This document shows positions 25,003 to 33,219 of a DNA stretch of 64,000 bases, in pieces. Position numbers and translations under genes: made by a program. The notes beneath the pieces were generated by a model. That model was not told the origin of the DNA, did no database searches, and worked only from the letters and a program-made list of their open reading frames with translations. The stretch is taken from assembly GCF_020023995.1 (NCBI RefSeq), contig NZ_NRRD01000016.1, forward strand, positions 17,574 to 81,573. The letters run 5' to 3'. Source of the DNA: Rhodobacter sp. TJ_12 (lineage in GTDB: Bacteria; Pseudomonadota; Alphaproteobacteria; Rhodobacterales; Rhodobacteraceae). Position 1 is the stretch's first letter. Every line of letters starts with the position of its first letter.

Positions 25003-25593
25003 TCAGGTCAAAAGAGTCGGAGCGACGAGCCCCACGAACGCACGCATCAGCGTTTGATGCCCCGGCCAGGCCGGTGCGCTTGCAAGGTTTCCGTCGACCA
25101 CGGTTTGCTCCGGCGCGACTGCGACGAAGGTGGCTCCTGCCGCCCGCACTTCGGGCTCGACAGCCGGATAGGCCGTCAACCGACGTCCGCGCACCACGTC
25201 AGCGGCGGTCAGGAGTTGCGCGCCATGGCAGATCGCGGCCATGGGCCGGTTCTCCGTCATGAAGGTTCGCACGATGGCCAGAACCTGCGCGTCAAGACGC
25301 AGGTATTCACAGGCACGGCCACCGGCGAGATAAAGACCGGCATAGTCTTCCGGGCTGACCGTCGCGAAGGAGGCAGTGAGCCGAAACAGATGGCCGGGTT
25401 TTTCCGAATAGGTTTGATCGCCCTCGAAATCATGGATAGCGGTGCGGATCGTTTCGCCCTTGCGTTTGCCCGGGCAGACAACATCCACCGCGAAGCCGAG
25501 CATTTCGAGCGCTTGGAACGGAACCATCACTTCATAATCTTCGGTATAATCTCCGACGATCATCAGGATTTTATGTCCGGAAGTGCGTTTCAT
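25003..25593 (-). CDS. DJ-1/PfpI family protein, first gene of the GRM operon
   Basis: A 196-residue DJ-1/PfpI-fold protein. The nucleophile-elbow cysteine is Cys122 in AAICHGAQLL, with Glu18 near the N-terminus (GDYTEDYE) in the place of the acidic partner residue. Family members act as glyoxalases or deglycases, proteases or chaperones. In this operon it could deal with reactive aldehyde leaking from the compartment; that is inference. AAGGA lies upstream of ATG 25593. It is the first gene behind the long divergent control region and is separated from the dehydratase gene by about 50 bases. Confidence 0.9.
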   Translation of the reverse strand: MKRTSGHKILMIVGDYTEDYEVMVPFQALEMLGFAVDVVCPGKRKGETIRTAIHDFEGDQTYSEKPGHLFRLTASFATVSPEDYAGLYLAGGRACEYLRLDAQVLAIVRTFMTENRPMAAICHGAQLLTAADVVRGRRLTAYPAVEPEVRAAGATFVAVAPEQTVVDGNLASAPAWPGHQTLMRAFVGLVAPTLLT

Positions 25594-26271
25594 GAAGATC
25601 CGTTCCTTCGGTGCCGTTCATCGGCGCCGTGGAAAAAGGAATAGGCTTGGTGCTGAAAAACGGCAACGTGACCACCTTGACATCGAAGGGGAATAACTTG
25701 CCGTGCCCTTATTGCATGGCGCTTTGCGCGCAAATCACATGGCGTTTTTATGTGGTCAGCTAAAAACCTATTCCGCCCAGAACAAGAAAAGACAGGAACA
25801 GGTGATTTTTTGCCATGGTCAGCGCAACTTTGCCCCCGTGCGCTGGGCAAGGTTGCGCCTGTCAGGCCGTGCATTGGCGCGATCTGCGCAGCGGTTGCCG
25901 GAGCGGCGCACGGGTTTTTCTTGATATAATATAATAAAATAAGGTGTTTGATTTGGTTTTGTTGTGGTGTGTCGCCGCGATTCGTGGCGCGGCCGCAAGA
26001 AACTACCCGCACAGGCCAAGGGGCTCATCTTGATCGTTGCGGGGGCGCGCACGTAATTTGATGACCGATCGGCATAGCCGCGATCGGAGGAAATCACGTC
26101 TCGTAAAAAATCGGTGCTTTTGCTCGAAAATATATTTTCCGGGGGCAATTTTGACGTGCCTTTTATTCGGTAAATGCCGCTTTGGGTGCCATTCGGCATC
26201 CTTGCCTGAATAAATCCCTATGACCCGGACATAATCCAAAGCGGACCGCCCGGAAATACAAGGAGACCAGA
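25594..26271. other. 678-bp divergent control region between GRM operon and membrane protein gene
   Basis: No credible gene is seen; short open frames on both strands look like chance. The middle is unusually AT-rich for this genome (a TATAATATAATAAAATAA run near 25925-25942). A 12-bp palindrome TTTGCGCGCAAA (25723-25734) sits between two CATGGCG copies. A second dyad, CCGATCGG...GCGATCGG, lies at 26065-26087, and ATGCCG...CGGCAT at 26174-26199. The AGGAG for the membrane protein gene is at 26261-26265. The promoters of both divergent units must lie here, but I cannot place -10/-35 elements with confidence and found no clean FNR or sigma-54 site. Confidence 0.7.
25715..25744. promoter_or_regulatory. 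CATGGCG direct repeats flanking a 12-bp palindrome, candidate regulator site
   Basis: CATGGCG occurs at 25715-25721 and again at 25738-25744, 23 bases apart, with the perfect palindrome TTTGCGCGCAAA (25723-25734) between them. Two direct repeats about two helical turns apart are what AraC-type regulators usually bind. The site is about 120-150 bases upstream of the first GRM gene. The AraC-type response regulator encoded at 10618 is the natural candidate. No experimental support. Confidence 0.35.
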
Positions 26272-27183
26272 ATGTCACTACTTGGTTTGCTCGTCGCTTT
26301 TGGCGGCGGTATATTCGGCGCCGCCATTGGTGCTTTGCCGGCGTTTACCTTTGTCGGTTTTTTGACGATGATCGGCGTGGCGATCCAGCTGGCCGTGGCC
26401 CCCGAAGCGACAGACTTCTTTGGCATCCCCTTCGGCGCCTTTGGCCCGCATACGGGGGGCTTTGCGGCGGGCGTCGCGGCGGCGGCCTATGCGGCCAAGA
26501 AGGGCAAAATCGATAGCGGCCGCAACATCGTGACGGCGGGGATGGGGCTCAACAGCCCCGATGTGCTGCTGGTGGGCGGTATCTTCGGGGTGATCGGCTA
26601 TCTGATCTTTTGGGCGCTGACCTTTGTGCCAAGTTTTGGCGAGGGCTTGGCCTTTAGCGATCTTCCGGCGGTGGGCGTGGTGATCTCGGCCTTTATCGCG
26701 CGTTTCCTGTGGGGCACCTGCGGGTTCTGCGGCAAGGCCGATCCGGGCCGGGGCTTTTTCCACCCGACCGATGCCACCAAATGGCTGGCCTTCCAATCAA
26801 GCTTTGCACAGATCGCGGTGATTGGCGTTGGCGGCGGGCTTTTGGGGGGCTGGCTTGGGGTAAGCTATGGCGTGCCCGGGGCGCTTTTGGCCTTTGGGAT
26901 CGCAGCGTCGAGCCTTTTGTTTCTAACGCTGGGCGTGCTGACGCCGGTTTCGCATCACATCATGCTGCCTGCGGCGCTGGCCGGTGTGGCATCTGGCAGC
27001 GTGGTCTGGGGCGCGGTGATTGGTATTCTCTCCGCATTCTTGGGCGAATTTTTTGCCCGCGCCTTCCTGTGCCACGGCGACACTCACGTTGACCCCCCGG
27101 CCTGTGCGATTGCGGTGATGACCTTTGCTGTCAACCTGCTGAGCTTCCTTGGCTTCTGGGCATTGGTGCCGCTGCCGGTCTGA
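26272..27183 (+). CDS. Polytopic membrane protein linked to the GRM locus, function unknown
   Basis: I do not recognise a characterised family. The 303-residue protein is very hydrophobic, with about nine predicted membrane helices, opening with GLLVAFGGGIFGAAIGALPAF. Charged loops carry WGTCGFCGKADPGRGFFHPT and LCHGDTHVDPPACAI, so Cys, His and Asp are conserved-looking polar residues in or near the membrane. AGGAG at spacing 6 fixes ATG 26272. It is divergent from the GRM operon and 75 bases upstream of the kinase gene, so it may export propionate or propanol, or import diol. That is inference from location only. Confidence 0.82.
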   Translation: MSLLGLLVAFGGGIFGAAIGALPAFTFVGFLTMIGVAIQLAVAPEATDFFGIPFGAFGPHTGGFAAGVAAAAYAAKKGKIDSGRNIVTAGMGLNSPDVLLVGGIFGVIGYLIFWALTFVPSFGEGLAFSDLPAVGVVISAFIARFLWGTCGFCGKADPGRGFFHPTDATKWLAFQSSFAQIAVIGVGGGLLGGWLGVSYGVPGALLAFGIAASSLLFLTLGVLTPVSHHIMLPAALAGVASGSVVWGAVIGILSAFLGEFFARAFLCHGDTHVDPPACAIAVMTFAVNLLSFLGFWALVPLPV

Positions 27184-27258
27184 GCCGTTTCATTTGATCC
27201 GGTGGCGCGGCGGTCTCCGTCGCGTTGCCCCATTCCTGACCCCACAAGGACGACCCCC

Positions 27259-28521
27259 ATGATCTTGATCATCAATTGTGGCAGTTCCAGCCTCAAATAT
27301 CAGCTTTACACCCCCGATCTGGCGCATGTGGCCGCGTCTGGGATGATTGCAAAAATCGGCGAGCCAGAGGGCTATATCGACCATTTCGTGGGCCATCGGG
27401 GCGAGCATCACCGCTGCCCGGTGCCTGATCATCGCGCCGCTTTCGCGCTGATGATGGAATACCTGCTGTCGCCTGAATATCATGTGATCGAATGCCCCGG
27501 CGCGATCACGGCCATCGGCCATCGCGCGGTGCATGGCGGCTCTGTCTTCGTGGAATCGGTTCTGGTCGATGATGCGGTTTTGCAGGCTCTGCGCGATTGC
27601 GCGGCCTTCGCGCCCTTGCACAATCCGTGTAATATCATCGGCATCGAGGAAGCTCAGCGCCTGTTCCCCGGGGCCCCGAATGTTGTGGTGTTCGACACCG
27701 CCTTCCATCAGACCGTGCCCGAGCATGCGCATCTTTATGCCCTGCCGCACAGCCTAAGCGAAGACTATGGCCTGCGCCGGTATGGGTTTCACGGCACATC
27801 GTGCCGCTATGTCAGCCAGCGCGCGGCAGAGCTGCTGAACCGCCCGCTTGAAAAGCTGTCGATGGTGGTGTGCCATCTGGGCAATGGTGTCACGCTGGAC
27901 GCGATCAAGGGGGGGCAGTCGGTCGACACGTCGATTGGCTTTGGCACCTTCAGCGGTGTTCCCATGGGCACACGCGCGGGCGATTTTGACCCGGCGATCA
28001 TCTTCCATCTGGTGAACGAACGGGGCATGCGCCTCGAAGAGGTTGAGGAAATCTGCTATAAGAAAAGCGGACTTTTGGGGCTGTCGGGGCTGTCCAATGA
28101 CATGCGCGAGGTCACCGATGCGGCGGCCGCGGGCAATAAACGCTGCCAGTTGGCCGTGGATGTCTTTGTCTATCATATCCGCAAAACGATCGGGGCCTAT
28201 GCGGCGGTGATGGGGGGGCTGGATGCGCTCGTATTCACCGCAGGTATTGGCGAAAACAGCGCCGAGATTCGCGCGCGGGTTTGCGAAGGGCTTGGCTTCC
28301 TTGGCATCGAAATCGACCCACGTGCCAATGCCGTGGCGGGCAAGGGGCCGCCGAACATCAGCGCGGTGACGGCGCGGGCAGCCACGCTTGTGGTGCCCAC
28401 CGACGAGGAACGGATGATCGCGCTCGACACCGTGGCCCTGACCGAGGGCTTGCCGGTTCGGCAAGTGCCGCCCGTGGCCAAAGTGTGCCATGCCGAGGCG
28501 CATGGTTTGGCCGCGCGCTAA
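27259..28521 (+). CDS. ackA: Acetate/propionate kinase
   Basis: Transfers phosphate from acyl-phosphate to ADP, giving ATP and acetate or propionate. The 420-residue protein has the ASKHA-fold signatures: ILIINCGSSSLKYQL at the start, the AckA motif VVFDTAFHQTVPEHAHLY, GFHGTSCRYV, CHLGNGVTLDAIKGGQSVDT, and FTAGIGENSAEIRA. Next to the microcompartment it would act as propionate kinase (PduW role) on the PduL product, giving the only substrate-level ATP of the pathway. AAGGA precedes ATG 27259. It follows the membrane protein gene and probably shares its promoter. Confidence 0.94.
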   Translation: MILIINCGSSSLKYQLYTPDLAHVAASGMIAKIGEPEGYIDHFVGHRGEHHRCPVPDHRAAFALMMEYLLSPEYHVIECPGAITAIGHRAVHGGSVFVESVLVDDAVLQALRDCAAFAPLHNPCNIIGIEEAQRLFPGAPNVVVFDTAFHQTVPEHAHLYALPHSLSEDYGLRRYGFHGTSCRYVSQRAAELLNRPLEKLSMVVCHLGNGVTLDAIKGGQSVDTSIGFGTFSGVPMGTRAGDFDPAIIFHLVNERGMRLEEVEEICYKKSGLLGLSGLSNDMREVTDAAAAGNKRCQLAVDVFVYHIRKTIGAYAAVMGGLDALVFTAGIGENSAEIRARVCEGLGFLGIEIDPRANAVAGKGPPNISAVTARAATLVVPTDEERMIALDTVALTEGLPVRQVPPVAKVCHAEAHGLAAR

Positions 28522-28567
28522 ACCGCGTGACGGCTGACGGCCGGTCTTGATGGCCGGCTGTCAGCCA

Positions 28568-28590
28568 AGCGGGCGTTTGCCCGTTTGCTT
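28568..28590 (+). terminator. Terminator-like hairpins between ackA and parE
   Basis: A long imperfect stem, GGCTGACGGCCGG (28532-28544) with CCGGCTGTCAGCC (28554-28566), is followed by a smaller hairpin CGGGC-GTTT-GCCCG and then TTTGCTT. The second hairpin with its T-rich tail points along the plus strand and would end the ackA transcript just before the parE stop codon. Confidence 0.5.
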
Positions 28591-30547
28591 ACACGTCCAA
28601 CTCTTCGACGAATTGCGCGTTTTCGGTAATATACTGGAACCGCAGTTCCGGCTTTTTCCCCATCAGGCGTTCCACCAGATCGTCGGTTTCGCCCGCGAAT
28701 TCGTCGTCAATCGTGACGCGGATCAATTGCCGCGTGGCGGGGTTCATTGTCGTATCTTTCAGGTCTTTCGCGTCCATCTCGCCCAGACCTTTGAACCGTT
28801 GCACATCGATCTTGCCCTTGCCGCCAAGACCTTTGGCCAGCATCTTTTCCTTTTCGGCCTCATCGGCCACGTAAATGCGCTTGGCGCCTTGGGTCAGCCG
28901 GTAAAGCGGCGGACAGGCAAGGTAGAGGTGGCCCTTGTCGATCAGCGGGCGCATCTGCGTGAAGAAAAAGGTCATCAGCAGGCTGGCAATATGCGCGCCG
29001 TCCACATCGGCATCGGTCATGATGATGATCTTGTCATAGCGCAGATCGTCGACGCGGAATTTTGAGCCAAGGCCGACGCCAAGCGCTTGCGCCAGATCAT
29101 TGATTTCTTGGTTTTGGCCAAGCTTTGAACTGGCCGCGCCCAAAACGTTGAGGATTTTACCGCGCAGCGGCAACAGCGCCTGCGTGGCCCGGTCGCGCGC
29201 CATTTTGGCCGAGCCACCGGCCGAGTCGCCCTCGACAATGAAAAGCTCGGTGCCCGCGCGGTTCGTGGCCGAACAATCCACCAGCTTGCCGGGCAGGCGC
29301 AGTTTCTTGGTGGCCGATTTGCGCGAGGTTTCCTTTTCCGCGCGCCGCCGCAGCCGTTCCTCCGCCCGCAGCACCAGAAAATCCAAAATCGCGCCGGCCG
29401 ATTTCGGATCGGCGGCCAGCCAGTTGTCAAAGTGATCGCGCACCGCACTTTCGACCCATTTCGCGGCTTCTTCGGTGGACAGCCGATCCTTGGTCTGCCC
29501 CACGAAAGAGGGTTCACGAATGAAGATCGAGATCAGCGCGCAGCCACCCGTCAGCATGTCTTCGCGGGTGATCTGGGCGGCTTTTTTATTGTTCGACAAT
29601 TCCCCATAGGCGCGGATGCCTTTGAGGATGGCGGCCCAAAAGCCCGATTCATGCGTGCCGCCCTCGGGTGTGGGAACGGTGTTACAATAGCTGTGGATGA
29701 AACCATCGCGCACCGGCGTCCAGTTGATCGCCCATTCGACCGAGCCCGGCACGCCGAATTTCTCTTCAAAGCTGACGCGGCCCGCAAAGGGTTTGTCGGA
29801 ATAGGTCGAGGCGCCCTTGAGCGTTTCGCCCAGAAAATCGGCCAGACCATTTGGGAAGTGAAAGGTGGCCTCGGTGGGGGTGTCGCCATCAGGGATGGCG
29901 GTCTTCCAGCGGATTTCCACGCCCGAAAACAGATAGGCTTTGGAGCGTGCCATCTTGAACAGCCGCGCGGGCTTGAGCGTCAGCGCACCGAAAATCTGTT
30001 CGTCCGGGTGAAAGGTCACCGTGGTGCCGCGCCGGTTCGGGGTCGCGCCCAGTTTTTCCACCGGGCCTTGCGGCACGCCGCGCGAAAAACGTTGTTCGAA
30101 CAATTCGCGGTTGCGTGCGACCTGCACCACCATGCTGTCAGAAAGCGCGTTCACCACCGACGAGCCGACCCCGTTCAACCCGCCAGAGGTCGAATAGGCC
30201 TTGTTGGAGAATTTTCCGCCCGCGTGCAGCGTGCACAAAATCACCTCAAGCGCGGATTTGCCGGGGAATTTGGGGTGCGGATCGACCGGGATGCCGCGGC
30301 CATTATCGCGCACGGTGACCGAACCATCTTCGTTCATTTCCAGCTCGATCCGGTTGGCATGGCCTGCCACGGCCTCGTCCATCGCGTTATCGAGAATCTC
30401 TGCCACCATGTGATGCAGCGCACGTTCATCGGTGCCGCCGATATACATGCCGGGGCGTTTGCGCACCGGTTCGAGCCCTTCGAGCACCTCAATCGAAGAG
30501 GCGTCATAGGTTTCGGTCGGGGACGAGGAGAGAAGATCGCCGGCCAT
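28589..30547 (-). CDS. parE: DNA topoisomerase IV subunit B
   Basis: ATPase subunit of topoisomerase IV, which separates daughter chromosomes. GHKL-fold motifs are clear: EILDNAMDEAVAGHA, DNGRGIPVD and GGLNGVGSSVVNAL. The TOPRIM part has EGDSAGGSAKMARDR and DADVDGAHIASLL. At 652 residues without the insert of gamma-/delta-proteobacterial GyrB, it matches ParE rather than GyrB; the ending around LMGKKPELRFQYI also fits ParE. ATG 30547 gives MAGDLLSSS; the longer frame to 30610 has no clear support. It is divergent from the HAD phosphatase gene. Confidence 0.93.
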   Translation of the reverse strand: MAGDLLSSSPTETYDASSIEVLEGLEPVRKRPGMYIGGTDERALHHMVAEILDNAMDEAVAGHANRIELEMNEDGSVTVRDNGRGIPVDPHPKFPGKSALEVILCTLHAGGKFSNKAYSTSGGLNGVGSSVVNALSDSMVVQVARNRELFEQRFSRGVPQGPVEKLGATPNRRGTTVTFHPDEQIFGALTLKPARLFKMARSKAYLFSGVEIRWKTAIPDGDTPTEATFHFPNGLADFLGETLKGASTYSDKPFAGRVSFEEKFGVPGSVEWAINWTPVRDGFIHSYCNTVPTPEGGTHESGFWAAILKGIRAYGELSNNKKAAQITREDMLTGGCALISIFIREPSFVGQTKDRLSTEEAAKWVESAVRDHFDNWLAADPKSAGAILDFLVLRAEERLRRRAEKETSRKSATKKLRLPGKLVDCSATNRAGTELFIVEGDSAGGSAKMARDRATQALLPLRGKILNVLGAASSKLGQNQEINDLAQALGVGLGSKFRVDDLRYDKIIIMTDADVDGAHIASLLMTFFFTQMRPLIDKGHLYLACPPLYRLTQGAKRIYVADEAEKEKMLAKGLGGKGKIDVQRFKGLGEMDAKDLKDTTMNPATRQLIRVTIDDEFAGETDDLVERLMGKKPELRFQYITENAQFVEELDV

Positions 30548-30774
30548 GCTGCTCGCTTTCTTTGGTGGTGGTGAACAAAACAGATACCCCACCTTAGGGG
30601 GGCGGAGCAAGGAGCGGGCAGGGGGCGGCGCCCTTGGGGGCCAATCTCAAGACCTTGCCGGGGTAAAAGCGGGTTTTGCACGGTCGCTGACCTTTGCCAT
30701 TCTGTCGCATCAATGCCATAAGCTGCCTGCGCGCTGCGGCTGAAGGCCCGCGCCATACTCCCGAAAGGCCACCC

Positions 30775-31653
30775 ATGACCCGTATCATCCGCTCGCTCGA
30801 CGAAATCTCTGATCGTTATGACGCCGTTTTTTGCGATTTGTGGGGCTGTCTACACAATGGGGTGCGCCCGTTCCCAGCGGCGGTCGAGGCGCTGACGACC
30901 TTCCGCGCGCATGGCGGGACTGTGATGCTGATCACCAATGCGCCGCGCCCGGCGAAATTCGTGGGCGAGCAATTGGACCGGATGGGCGTGCCGCGCGCCG
31001 CCTATGACGGGATCGTATCTTCGGGCGATGCCGCGCAAGATGCGATGTTCGCGGGCGCGGTGGGGCGCAAGATCTGGCATTTGGGCCCGTCGAAGGATGA
31101 TGGCTTCTTTGAAGAGGTGCCCGAGGCATGGGCAGGCCGCGCCGATGTGGAGCGGGTCGATTTCGACGAGGCCGAAGGGATCGTTTGCACCGGCCCCTTT
31201 GACGAGGTCAATGAAGTTCCCGAAGATTATCGCGCCCGCTTTTTGGCGGCGAAAAACCGTGGCCTGACCATGCTTTGCGCCAACCCCGATGTGGTGGTCG
31301 ATATGGGCGAGCGGCGGATTTATTGCGCGGGCGCGCTTGCGGCACTTTATGAGGAAATGGGCGGCAAAACGCTTTATTTCGGCAAACCGCATCCGCCGAT
31401 CTATGACATGGCGCGTCGCCGCCTGACGGAAATCCGCGAGGTGGATGACAGCCGCATTCTGGCGATTGGCGATGGGATCAACACCGATGTCGCGGGCGCG
31501 CTTGGCGAAGGGATCGACGTGCTGTTCGTTTCGGGCGGCTTGGCGGCAGAGCAATTTGGCCCCGATGTCGGCAACCCGGACCCGGATCTGTTGGCCGGTT
31601 GGCTGGGTGCGCGCCAGCAAGACCCGCAATTCACCATCGGCAAGCTGCGCTGA
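30775..31653 (+). CDS. HAD-superfamily class IIA phosphatase (TIGR01459 type)
   Basis: A 292-residue HAD hydrolase. Motif I is unusual but typical of this alphaproteobacterial group: FCDLWGCLHNG, with the nucleophile Asp. Motif II is LITNAPRP, motif III Lys in YFGKPHPPIYD, and motif IV GDGINTDVAGA. The NagD-type C2 cap lies between. Substrate unknown; NagD relatives act on sugar or nucleotide phosphates. ATG 30775 is preferred as the start that gives the family-typical N-terminus. The neighbours do not indicate a pathway. Confidence 0.88.
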   Translation: MTRIIRSLDEISDRYDAVFCDLWGCLHNGVRPFPAAVEALTTFRAHGGTVMLITNAPRPAKFVGEQLDRMGVPRAAYDGIVSSGDAAQDAMFAGAVGRKIWHLGPSKDDGFFEEVPEAWAGRADVERVDFDEAEGIVCTGPFDEVNEVPEDYRARFLAAKNRGLTMLCANPDVVVDMGERRIYCAGALAALYEEMGGKTLYFGKPHPPIYDMARRRLTEIREVDDSRILAIGDGINTDVAGALGEGIDVLFVSGGLAAEQFGPDVGNPDPDLLAGWLGARQQDPQFTIGKLR

Positions 31654-31777
31654 ATTTCGGGCGCAAAACTATATTGCGCCTGGGGTCTCTTTTGAGTTCT
31701 TAAGTTGCGCTGCGCTTGCGTGGTTTCCTGGGGCATGCTATGCCGCGCTGCAACATAACTCAGGCCCGGAGCGCCCC

Positions 31778-32218
31778 ATGACCGATACGATCCAGCGCGG
31801 CACGATCAGCATCGACCAACTTGAAGTCGGCATGAGCCGCTCGCTGACCAAAGAAATCACCGACCGCGACATCGAATTGTTCGCCGAAGTGTCGACCGAT
31901 CATAACCCTGTGCATCTGGACGAAGATTTCGCCAAGGGCACGATGTTCAAGGGCCGGATCGCCCATGGCATGCTGTCGGCTGGGCTGATTTCGGCGGTGA
32001 TCGGCGAGCAATTGCCCGGCCATGGCACGATCTATCTGGGCCAGTCGTTGAAATTCCGCGCCCCGGTGCGTCCGGGCGATGTGGTCACCGCCGAGGTCAC
32101 GGTGGCGGCCATTGATCCGGCCAAGCGTCGCGTGACCCTTGAAACCCGCTGCCGCGTGGGCGATACGGTGGTGATCGAAGGCGAGGCGCAGGTTCTGGCG
32201 CCCGCTGCCAGCAACTGA
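31778..32218 (+). CDS. MaoC-like (R)-specific enoyl-CoA hydratase
   Basis: A 146-residue single hot-dog-fold protein. The (R)-hydratase signature is clear: FAEVSTDHNPVHLDEDFA supplies the catalytic Asp and His, and FKGRIAHGMLSAGLISAVIG follows. Proteins of this kind (PhaJ type) hydrate trans-2-enoyl-CoA to (R)-3-hydroxyacyl-CoA, linking beta-oxidation to polyhydroxyalkanoate synthesis, a common trait of Rhodobacter. ATG 31778 lies 124 bases after the HAD gene, and the gene is followed 35 bases later by ribF. PHA genes are not in the window. Confidence 0.9.
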   Translation: MTDTIQRGTISIDQLEVGMSRSLTKEITDRDIELFAEVSTDHNPVHLDEDFAKGTMFKGRIAHGMLSAGLISAVIGEQLPGHGTIYLGQSLKFRAPVRPGDVVTAEVTVAAIDPAKRRVTLETRCRVGDTVVIEGEAQVLAPAASN

Positions 32219-32253
32219 CGATACGGCCGGCGGCCTCGCCGGAGGCGGGGACG

Positions 32254-33177
32254 ATGCAGACTTACACCCATTGGGCGGGCCTTGGGGCCGAGGCGCGCGG
32301 CGCCTCGGTGGCGATGGGCAATTTCGACGGGGTGCATCTGGGCCACCAGTCGGTGATCGATCTTGCACGCGGCGCGGCCCCTTTGGGGATCATCACCTTC
32401 GAGCCGCATCCGCGCGAAGTGTTCGCCCCCGATGCGCCCGCATTCCGGCTGATGAATGCCGAGGCGCGCGGGCATCGGCTGGAAAAGTTGGGCGTCGCAC
32501 GGCTGTTTGAACTGCCGTTCAACGCGGAACTGGCGGGGATGGACCCCGAAGCCTTTGCGCGCGAAGTGCTGGCCGAGGGCTTGGGCGTGTCCCATGTCAC
32601 CGTTGGGGGCGATTTCCGCTTTGGCAAAGGCCGCGCGGCGGGCACCGCCGAATTGATCGAACTGGGCAAGCGGTTCGGCTACGAGGTCACGGTCGCGCCG
32701 CTTTTGCACATTGACGGGGTCGAGGTCTCTTCGACCAATATCCGCCGCGCGTTGAGCGAAGGCCGCCCCGAAGATGCCGCCAAGATGCTGGGCCACCTGC
32801 ACCGGATCGAAGGTGCGGTGATCCATGGCGACAAACGCGGCAAAGGGCTGGGTTTTCCCACCGCAAATATGTCGGTGTCGGGCCTGCATCTGCCCAAGCT
32901 TGGGGTCTATGCGGTCAAGGTCGATGTGCTGACTGGCCCGCAAGCGGGCAGCTATCACGGCGCGGCCAGCCTTGGCGTGCGCCCGATGTTTGGCGAAAAC
33001 ACCCCGAATCTGGAGACTTTCATCTTCGATTTTGATGGGGATCTTTACGATCAGCACCTGTCGGTTGCGCTGGTGGCCTATCTGCGCCCGGAAATGAAGT
33101 TCGACGGTCTGGACGGTCTGATGCAACAGATGGCGAATGATTGCGAGACCGCGCGCAAAATCCTCGCCAGCGCCTAA
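32254..33177 (+). CDS. ribF: Bifunctional riboflavin kinase/FAD synthetase RibF
   Basis: Phosphorylates riboflavin to FMN and adenylates it to FAD. In 307 residues, the N-terminal FAD synthetase domain (1 to about 175) shows MGNFDGVHLGHQ, TFEPHPREVF, VGGDFRFGKGRAGT-like GGDFRFGKGRAAGT and VSSTNIRRAL. The C-terminal kinase domain follows with HGDKRGKGLGFPTANM and the catalytic Glu in NLETFIFDFDGDLYDQ. It supplies flavin for the many flavoproteins in the window. The closest upstream gene is the MaoC-like hydratase at 35 bases, so co-transcription is likely. Confidence 0.95.
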   Translation: MQTYTHWAGLGAEARGASVAMGNFDGVHLGHQSVIDLARGAAPLGIITFEPHPREVFAPDAPAFRLMNAEARGHRLEKLGVARLFELPFNAELAGMDPEAFAREVLAEGLGVSHVTVGGDFRFGKGRAAGTAELIELGKRFGYEVTVAPLLHIDGVEVSSTNIRRALSEGRPEDAAKMLGHLHRIEGAVIHGDKRGKGLGFPTANMSVSGLHLPKLGVYAVKVDVLTGPQAGSYHGAASLGVRPMFGENTPNLETFIFDFDGDLYDQHLSVALVAYLRPEMKFDGLDGLMQQMANDCETARKILASA

Positions 33178-33219
33178 GCCCCCTTTCCAATCCGGCTCGC
33201 ATGCGTCAGGTTGCGCGCA

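Noticed and set aside
22370..25057. Open frame of about 895 codons on the plus strand across the glycyl radical enzyme gene
   Set aside because: It is antisense to a clearly recognisable enzyme. Strong third-position GC in the real gene keeps the opposite frame open; the product is His/Arg-rich and matches nothing.
25594..26271. FNR or sigma-54 site in the shell operon control region
   Set aside because: Only half-matches such as TTGAT without a proper ATCAA partner, and no TGGCAC-N5-TTGC. An oxygen-responsive site is expected on biological grounds but not demonstrated by sequence.
28589..30547. gyrB
   Set aside because: Length (652 aa), lack of the long GyrB insert and the C-terminal sequence fit ParE better.
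31660..31680. Terminator after the HAD phosphatase gene
   Set aside because: GGCGCAA...TTGCGCC forms a seven-bp stem, but the following bases are TGGGGTC rather than a T-run.
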